Assembly: GCA_034769895.1 (NCBI GenBank)
Contig: JAWRYS010000707.1
Location: 248,001-312,000 of the forward strand
DNA length: 64,000 bases
Reading direction: 5' to 3'
Source of the DNA: Magicicada septendecula
Taxonomy: Eukaryota; Arthropoda; Insecta; Hemiptera; Cicadidae
This document shows, piece by piece, positions 58,079-64,000 of the stretch (positions are counted from its first letter, which is position 1; every line of letters starts with the position of its first letter). A model generated the notes under the pieces. The model was not told where the DNA came from. It saw nothing but the letters and a program-made list of their open reading frames with translations, and did not search any database. The translations under genes and the position numbers were made by a program.

Positions 58079-61053
58079 TGTAACATGACATAAGGTAGTG
58101 GAGATACAATGATAATTAATTATAAAACAAAGAAGCTGAAGACAAGAATAAAAGGCAAGAACTTATAAACTCAGAGATTAATAACCAAATGACAAATGAC
58201 TGATAAACTGACAATGACTTGATTCAATAGATCGGATAAATACAAAAAGAACAACAGAACAAGGAAGAAGGAACCAAGAACTAAATGTAATCAAGAAATT
58301 GATAATGAACATTGTAAATCCCTAATAATGACCATTAAAATGTATGTTAACAAATGCACTAACGTAATTAGAGTATAGATGAGATGTACCTAGGGTAATA
58401 ATGACAAATAAGAAAGATAGTAATGTTATGTAAATTTGTTAACGAAGGAATGTACTCATAAATATAAGATAGGGAATTAATAATACACACACCCTAATGA
58501 ATAGTGATGAAAATAATAAAAAACCAGTAAATAATACCCTGAGGCAAATAAAGGCCACAGTTAATAACCAAAAGTGATCATTAGTGAAGGGAAAATAAAA
58601 TAAACACTTATAACCAGTAACCCCATGATGATATTAACATAAATAAACAACCCAGTGAATAATCAAGTGAGTGGAAGAAAGAGTATATTAATACAAAAGT
58701 GGTGACATGTAGTGATAGCATGTTGCATATAATAAGTGAAAGTGAATAAATCAAAAACCTTCTATGAAGGAAAAAGGTAGTTGGTGAACTTGAAAAGGTA
58801 TTCTAGTTAGTAGACTGTATTAGAATAACTGGAAGACCTGTAATAAACTTTGTACTAGCAAGTAAGAGGAACTCATTATAATGTGATTAAGTTAAGCAAT
58901 AGTTAATAAGAATTATAGGATAAGATAGAAATTAAGTCATTGGAATGAAAGGCAAACAAGAAAGATAGACACTGTTTTATAGTGAAGGAATGAGGGAAGA
59001 GTATATTGTGAAAAGTACAGTTTAATAGTAGTATAATAAGAGTGTTGTTATTGTTTAAAAAACCAATATAATATAATGAATCATCAATTGAACCAGATAG
59101 TAGTAAGGAATAGAAAGGTAGTTAGAAGTTTTATTTCAGGCTTGAACCTGTCAAGAAAATGTTTATTATTATAATAAGAGGTGTAGTTAGAAACACCAAT
59201 GTTTATTACTTGTTTCTGTTAAAAATTTGTTTTAAAGTACCAAATATAAAGGTAAGAAGTTACAAAGAAATGTCAGATAGTAGTATAGGAAAATCTAGGC
59301 TCTAGGCCTAACTGTTAATGATGAATTTTGTAAATTATAGAACAAACAATAGCCCAGTATCAAAGCAGAATATACCAAATGTTTAAACAAGTTAAGTGGG
59401 TATTCCTAATACCAAAATGTATAAATAACATCCAATTTTGGATAAAATGTATATAAAATATAAATAAGAAAAATAACAAAAATGTGATTAGCTACTCAAA
59501 AGTAACCATGAGGGGTATCAAAATGATCCTTATCAAAAATTATGAACAATGGTATTCATGTAATAAATCTAGCTACTAATATAAGAAAGAAATCTTAATT
59601 TGAAGATATTTTGTAGATTTAAACTAAAATAAGACGTTAGAATATAACAATGACATAAATTAACGACCAATGAGAATTCGCATAATTTATTAGGTAACCA
59701 TAGCAACCGAAATTTATTGCCAAGAAACCGTTGAATTTTCGTTAATCCATTATTGACCGACGCCGAGGGCGGATGTATGCAGCTCTCAACCCAAATTTTA
59801 TCCTAAATAAGTGAATTTTGACTGAGATCGAAAGTAAAGAAGATAGTATTAGCAGTCCATGGAACACCTGATAATATATTTATTATTAAAATTTTCACAA
59901 ACCAAAATTATCCGTGGAAATTAAGAAGACTTCTGGAATAGCTGACGACTCATCCCGAAGGAAGACCAGAGGTGACTTCAACCCAAGAAGACGGACGATT
60001 GCAGAACGAGTACGAAGTCGAACTTTATGGAAAAACCCGTCTGAACGAGATTGACGAATATCCGAAGAATAGAAGACGACCAGATCCACCCGGAAGAAGC
60101 AGACGAGCATCGTGGAAGCCCCAGCGAGAATCGATGAGTATAAAACACTAATCTCACTAAAACGAATTCCCAATTTTTCTATCCATAATAACAAATCACA
60201 ATTTTCACTGCACTGATCACTATTCTGAACTAGAACTGAAAGTATTTATAATATCACTATTATTGAACTTTAATCAATTGATAATTATTTAAATTGAGCT
60301 ATAATAAATAATTCATAAACATAACTTGTTGACAAAATCCTAACCAAAAATTAGACTAACTCTCATTGATGATTACTTACTTGGATGTATTAAAATATTA
60401 AATATTGTGTACCTAGTTTTAAGAATTATTATAAATTTGTGCATTCTAGCCGTAATCCAATACTTCTGTAGCCAAAAGGACTTATTAACACCCCCTGGGT
60501 AAAACATTCTATTGTAAACCAACGGTACCCGCCAAGCGGCGTGTACATGACACATTTAAAACTGAGCATGCCAACTGAGCAACTGTAAAAGCCGGTGCTA
60601 AGATAAAATAATGTACTACTAACTAACTGAAAACTATTAAAGGGTTAATAAATATTGTTATTCTGCAACGCTGTATGTTTGATTCGTACAAATTAAGATA
60701 ACACATAGAAAATTATTGAAGTGAAAACAACAACCATCACAGTTAGCGAAGCCGACACTGAAAGACGGTGTGCGCCAATCAGGTGGCGAGGCGGCAATAT
60801 TCAAACCAAACGCCGAGAGATACGGTTTGCCCGTATATGGTAAGAAAAGGTACAACTCGACTCGCTACATGCAAATAACATTGACAGTAATTATTGAACT
60901 TATTAAAAACATCAATCATACACCTCTACTATACCACGAACCCAACGAGCGAGTTAAAAAACGCTCGTCACGCACACATTTACCATACGAGTAATAGAAC
61001 GATTTACAGAAACACTAATTATTAAATACACCCCGCACAAAAGTTTTATTACA
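58079..61053 (+). repeat. array LTR 5 (2975 bp)
   Basis: Same LTR. Carries the copy-2 variants TAAATTTG near 58432, GCTAAGATAAAA near 60598 and CATGCAAATA near 60868. Confidence 0.88.
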
Positions 61054-61135
61054 AAGTGGCGCGCCAACTAGTAGGGCTAGGATAACTAAAAAATCATACC
61101 AGTAAACCTTACGGATTCTAGCGGCGACTACAGAA

Positions 61136-62152
61136 ATGGAAACGGCAAAGCACGATACGAGATACCAGACTACAATATGCGAGAAGGAGGCGGAAAAGGG
61201 AGCAAAGAGATCAGAAAAGGAGATCGAGAAAGGCGCCGGAATGTAAGAAAGGGAAATAACTTCGGTGGAAGATGTAGAAGAAGTATTAACTCCTATGGAA
61301 ACAGATAAACCTACACAACAGGCGGAAGCCAGAACAGGCATGGACTTGCTGCAATTATGGGAATTAATGAAGGAGAAATTGGACAAGGGATTTAAGTCAA
61401 TTGATGACAATTTTAAAAGGATGAATGAAAACATGGACAGACATCATGAAAGAATGATGGAAAAATTGGACAGATTTAACGAGAAATTAAGTGAAACTTT
61501 GGATAGTGGTTTCGAGAAAGTGCATGAAACACTGGACAGTACTTCGGAAAGTATTAAAGAAACATTGAATGAGAACAAGGAACCGGTGGATGAGAAAATA
61601 GAAGATGGTAGGGAGGAAACAGAATTAAAAGAAGACAAAAGCATACTATTATCCACAAATAAAAATAACAGCCACAAGGAGGATATCCGAACCATGGAGG
61701 TGACGACTAAGAAGAGGCATCCAAGGAAACTCATAAATACCAGAGAAGAGTTGGAGATGATGAGGAATGGACTATTTGAGATGTTTAATGTACTAATTAA
61801 CGACCAGAATGAAATAATGAATTTTTAAAATAACAGAAGGAATTTATTAGAAACTTTAGAAAGGAATCACTACAAAACAGTGTGTAACAGAATAAGAAGG
61901 AGAAGACACTTAATAGACATGCATAATCCAATATCAATGATAGCATCTACAATGGAAATAGCATTGACCTATTCGTTGTATAAAGAAAATAATGAAATGA
62001 TTGAGATAGCAATGGAAACAAGTGAAAATATTATGACAGAAACATTTAAATACAAGATAGTAGCAAGAAAATGGACAAGAACAGAAGTCATTCTGAAAAC
62101 GACAGCAATCCTAACAACAGGGGTAACTCATACAATCATGGACCATGGCTAA
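61136..62152 (+). pseudogene. gag-like frame with two in-frame TAA codons, unit 5
   Basis: TAA at 61244 and 61826. Its start carries the unit-2 variant ACAATATGCGAG, but the middle carries TACTTCGG as in units 3 and 4, so it is a mosaic. Confidence 0.7.
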
Positions 62153-63291
62153 ACCAAGTGCGGAGGAACACTGAGAAATGGGACTGATTTTAAGTAGACC
62201 GACCATGCGAACCGATTAATGTATAAATGAGAAGAAGGAATTTGGAGAGCAACCATTATCTAAATTCAAAAAATTAAAGTAAGCACAACTTACAATACGT
62301 ATATGATTGAAATTATTATATGAATGAAAAGGAATTTAGAAGAAAGATTAGCTAAATTCAAAACAAAGTAAGTACAAACTTACAACCAAGTGTGAAACAA
62401 AATGAGTAAACCAATGTAATTTTGAAAAATATGTATGATGAAGTATCATAAAAATTGATATAAAATAATAAAATGTTACACAAATAATGATGACGCTACA
62501 TAACATCATTAACTAACCCTCTCACAAAAGGGAATAATAAAGAACTAACGTTTCACAAAAGAAAAGACAAGACAATCAAATAAAAAAAAATGACAATGAC
62601 ATATTAACTGAACAATCAATGAAAAAAATAAGTGAGCCAGAACCCAGCTACAATGTTAATATTGAATATAAATGAGCAATAAAGTGATAACAAATAAAAT
62701 CACTACCATATGAAGTAAGCTGATGAAACAATGCAAAATGCCTATTAAATATCGCCATAAGCTTAGAAAAAGGAATCCAAATAAGTCACTGAGAAGAAAA
62801 GGTCATGAGATGTATAAAAGAGAGAATAATTATACCCAAAAGTGTTTTATTGTATTGATATTATATGAGTCGAAAACAGACGACTATTATTATAATTATT
62901 ATGAATATTATTATGTGATGATTTTATGTTGAGATACGTCCAACAATTATTTATGTTATTGAGCAGATAGGCAAGACCTCTGAACTCAAAATGTGTATAA
63001 ATGGATAGCAGAGTAATAGAGCCACATGTGCCCTCTGGCTAGTACCAATTTATATGAAGGGGAGAGAAGAAAAATTTTAGGGAAATAGAACATACAAGGG
63101 ATAACACTCATAATAAAATAATACCAAATACCATATCATGAACCATGACTTAATAAAAATGAATAAAGAAAAAGTAGTGATTGATGAATTCCTGAATGAT
63201 AACAACTTGATTAAATGAACTATATTGATGATTTCAGAAAAAACATAATGATCTTTGTTTCGAAATAATCAATTTTGGTGGCGATGCATTA
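62153..63291 (+). other. noncoding 3' internal region, unit 5
   Basis: Equivalent to unit 1. Confidence 0.7.
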
Positions 63292-64000
63292 TGTAACATG
63301 ACATAAGGTAGTGGAGATACAATGATAATTAATTATAAAACAAAGAAGCTGAAGACAAGAATAAAAGGCAAGAACTTATAAACTCAGAGATTAATAACCA
63401 AATGACAAATGACTGATAAACTGACAATGACTTGATTCAATAGATCGGATAAATACAAAAAGAACAACAGAACAAGGAAGAAGGAACCAAGAACTAAATG
63501 TAATCAAGAAATTGATAATGAACATTGTAAATCCCTAATAATGACCATTAAAATGTATGTTAACAAATGCACTAACGTAATTAGAGTATAGATGAGATGT
63601 ACCTAGGGTAATAATGACAAATAAGAAAGATAGTAATGTTATGTAAATTTGTTAACGAAGGAATGTACTCATAAATATAAGATAGGGAATTAATAATACA
63701 CACACCCTAATGAATAGTGATGAAAATAATAAAAAACCAGTAAATAATACCCTGAGGCAAATAAAGGCCACAGTTAATAACCAAAAGTGATCATTAGTGA
63801 AGGGAAAATAAAATAAACACTTATAACCAGTAACCCCATGATGATATTAACATAAATAAACAACCCAGTGAATAATCAAGTGAGTGGAAGAAAGAGTATA
63901 TTAATACAAAAGTGGTGACATGTAGTGATAGCATGTTGCATATAATAAGTGAAAGTGAATAAATCAAAAACCTTCTATGAAGGAAAAAGGTAGTTGGTGA
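63292..64000 (+). repeat. array LTR 6, cut by the window end
   Basis: The first 709 bp of the LTR. It carries TAAATTTG near 63645 and CAAGTGAGTGG near 63878, as in copies 2 and 5. Confidence 0.88.

Larger units (their letters stand above)
37221..64000 (+). repeat. tandem array of LTR-retrotransposon units, period about 5.21 kb
   Basis: Unit starts at 37221, 42435, 47648, 52862, 58079 and 63292 (periods 5214, 5213, 5214, 5217, 5213). Each unit is one LTR of about 2976 bp plus one internal region of about 2238 bp, and neighbouring units share LTRs: LTR-int-LTR-int and so on. Units differ by only a few substitutions and tiny indels. The array runs off the right edge of the window. No target duplication can be assessed because the right end is missing. 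Known routes to such arrays are unequal recombination between LTRs or insertion of circular or concatemeric copies; assembly duplication is an alternative. Confidence 0.92.

Noticed and set aside
37221-64000. Array as a classical satellite or as rDNA or histone repeats
   Set aside because: The unit has LTR termini, a primer-site-like sequence and a gag-like frame; no rRNA or histone sequence is present.
1-64000. CRISPR arrays, bacterial operons or prophage
   Set aside because: The regular repeats are either simple microsatellites or 5.2-kb retrotransposon units; there are introns and eukaryotic transposons and no cas-like genes.

Overview
The window is AT-rich animal nuclear DNA, most likely from an insect. 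This rests on a split gene with canonical GT/AG introns, arthropod-type mobile elements (irritans-like mariner, Tc1, Penelope, Helitron, Ty3/gypsy), long CA/GT and CT microsatellites, and the absence of bacterial-style operons. I cannot name the species.

The only host gene I can support is the 5'-to-middle part of an alpha-N-acetylglucosaminidase gene (NAGLU, glycoside hydrolase family 89) on the + strand. Three exons are visible (6267-6448, 9775-9993, 12007-12168), all joined in phase 2. No upstream exon with a signal peptide and no later exon carrying the catalytic residues was found. If the gene is intact, the intron after 12168 is more than 50 kb long and contains everything that follows.

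1-14.4 kb: NAGLU exons plus introns holding a 54-bp minisatellite, microsatellites, a 240-bp tandem duplication, a tRNA-derived SINE, a Penelope remnant, two decayed mariners and a decayed Tc1 element.

14.4-33.5 kb: one large, young Ty3/gypsy element with nearly identical LTRs of about 4.46 kb, a GTAC target duplication, a tRNA-Lys-type primer site, gag, protease and RT/RNase H/integrase with all catalytic residues present. A slippery heptamer followed by a bulged stem sits at the gag stop and suggests -1 frameshifting. A 3.0-kb Penelope-like element (RT plus GIY-YIG) is nested in the 3' noncoding region of the gypsy element in opposite orientation. It has perfect 223-bp inverted terminal repeats that carry a hammerhead-ribozyme-like core, a 33-nt inverted tail and a 12-bp target duplication.

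33.5-37.2 kb: debris, including a Helitron fragment, a LINE endonuclease fragment, a decayed mariner interrupted by another repeat, and two copies of a GT-linked dispersed repeat.

37.2-64.0 kb: a head-to-tail array with a 5213-5217 bp period and five complete units plus a partial sixth, continuing past the window edge. Each unit is an LTR of about 2976 bp followed by a 2.24-kb internal region with a primer site and a gag-like reading frame broken by the same two in-frame TAA codons. The gag N-terminus and the 3' end resemble the upstream gypsy element, so the array is probably a non-autonomous relative amplified as an LTR-sharing tandem. This array, with its mosaic of shared variants, is the most unusual structure in the window.
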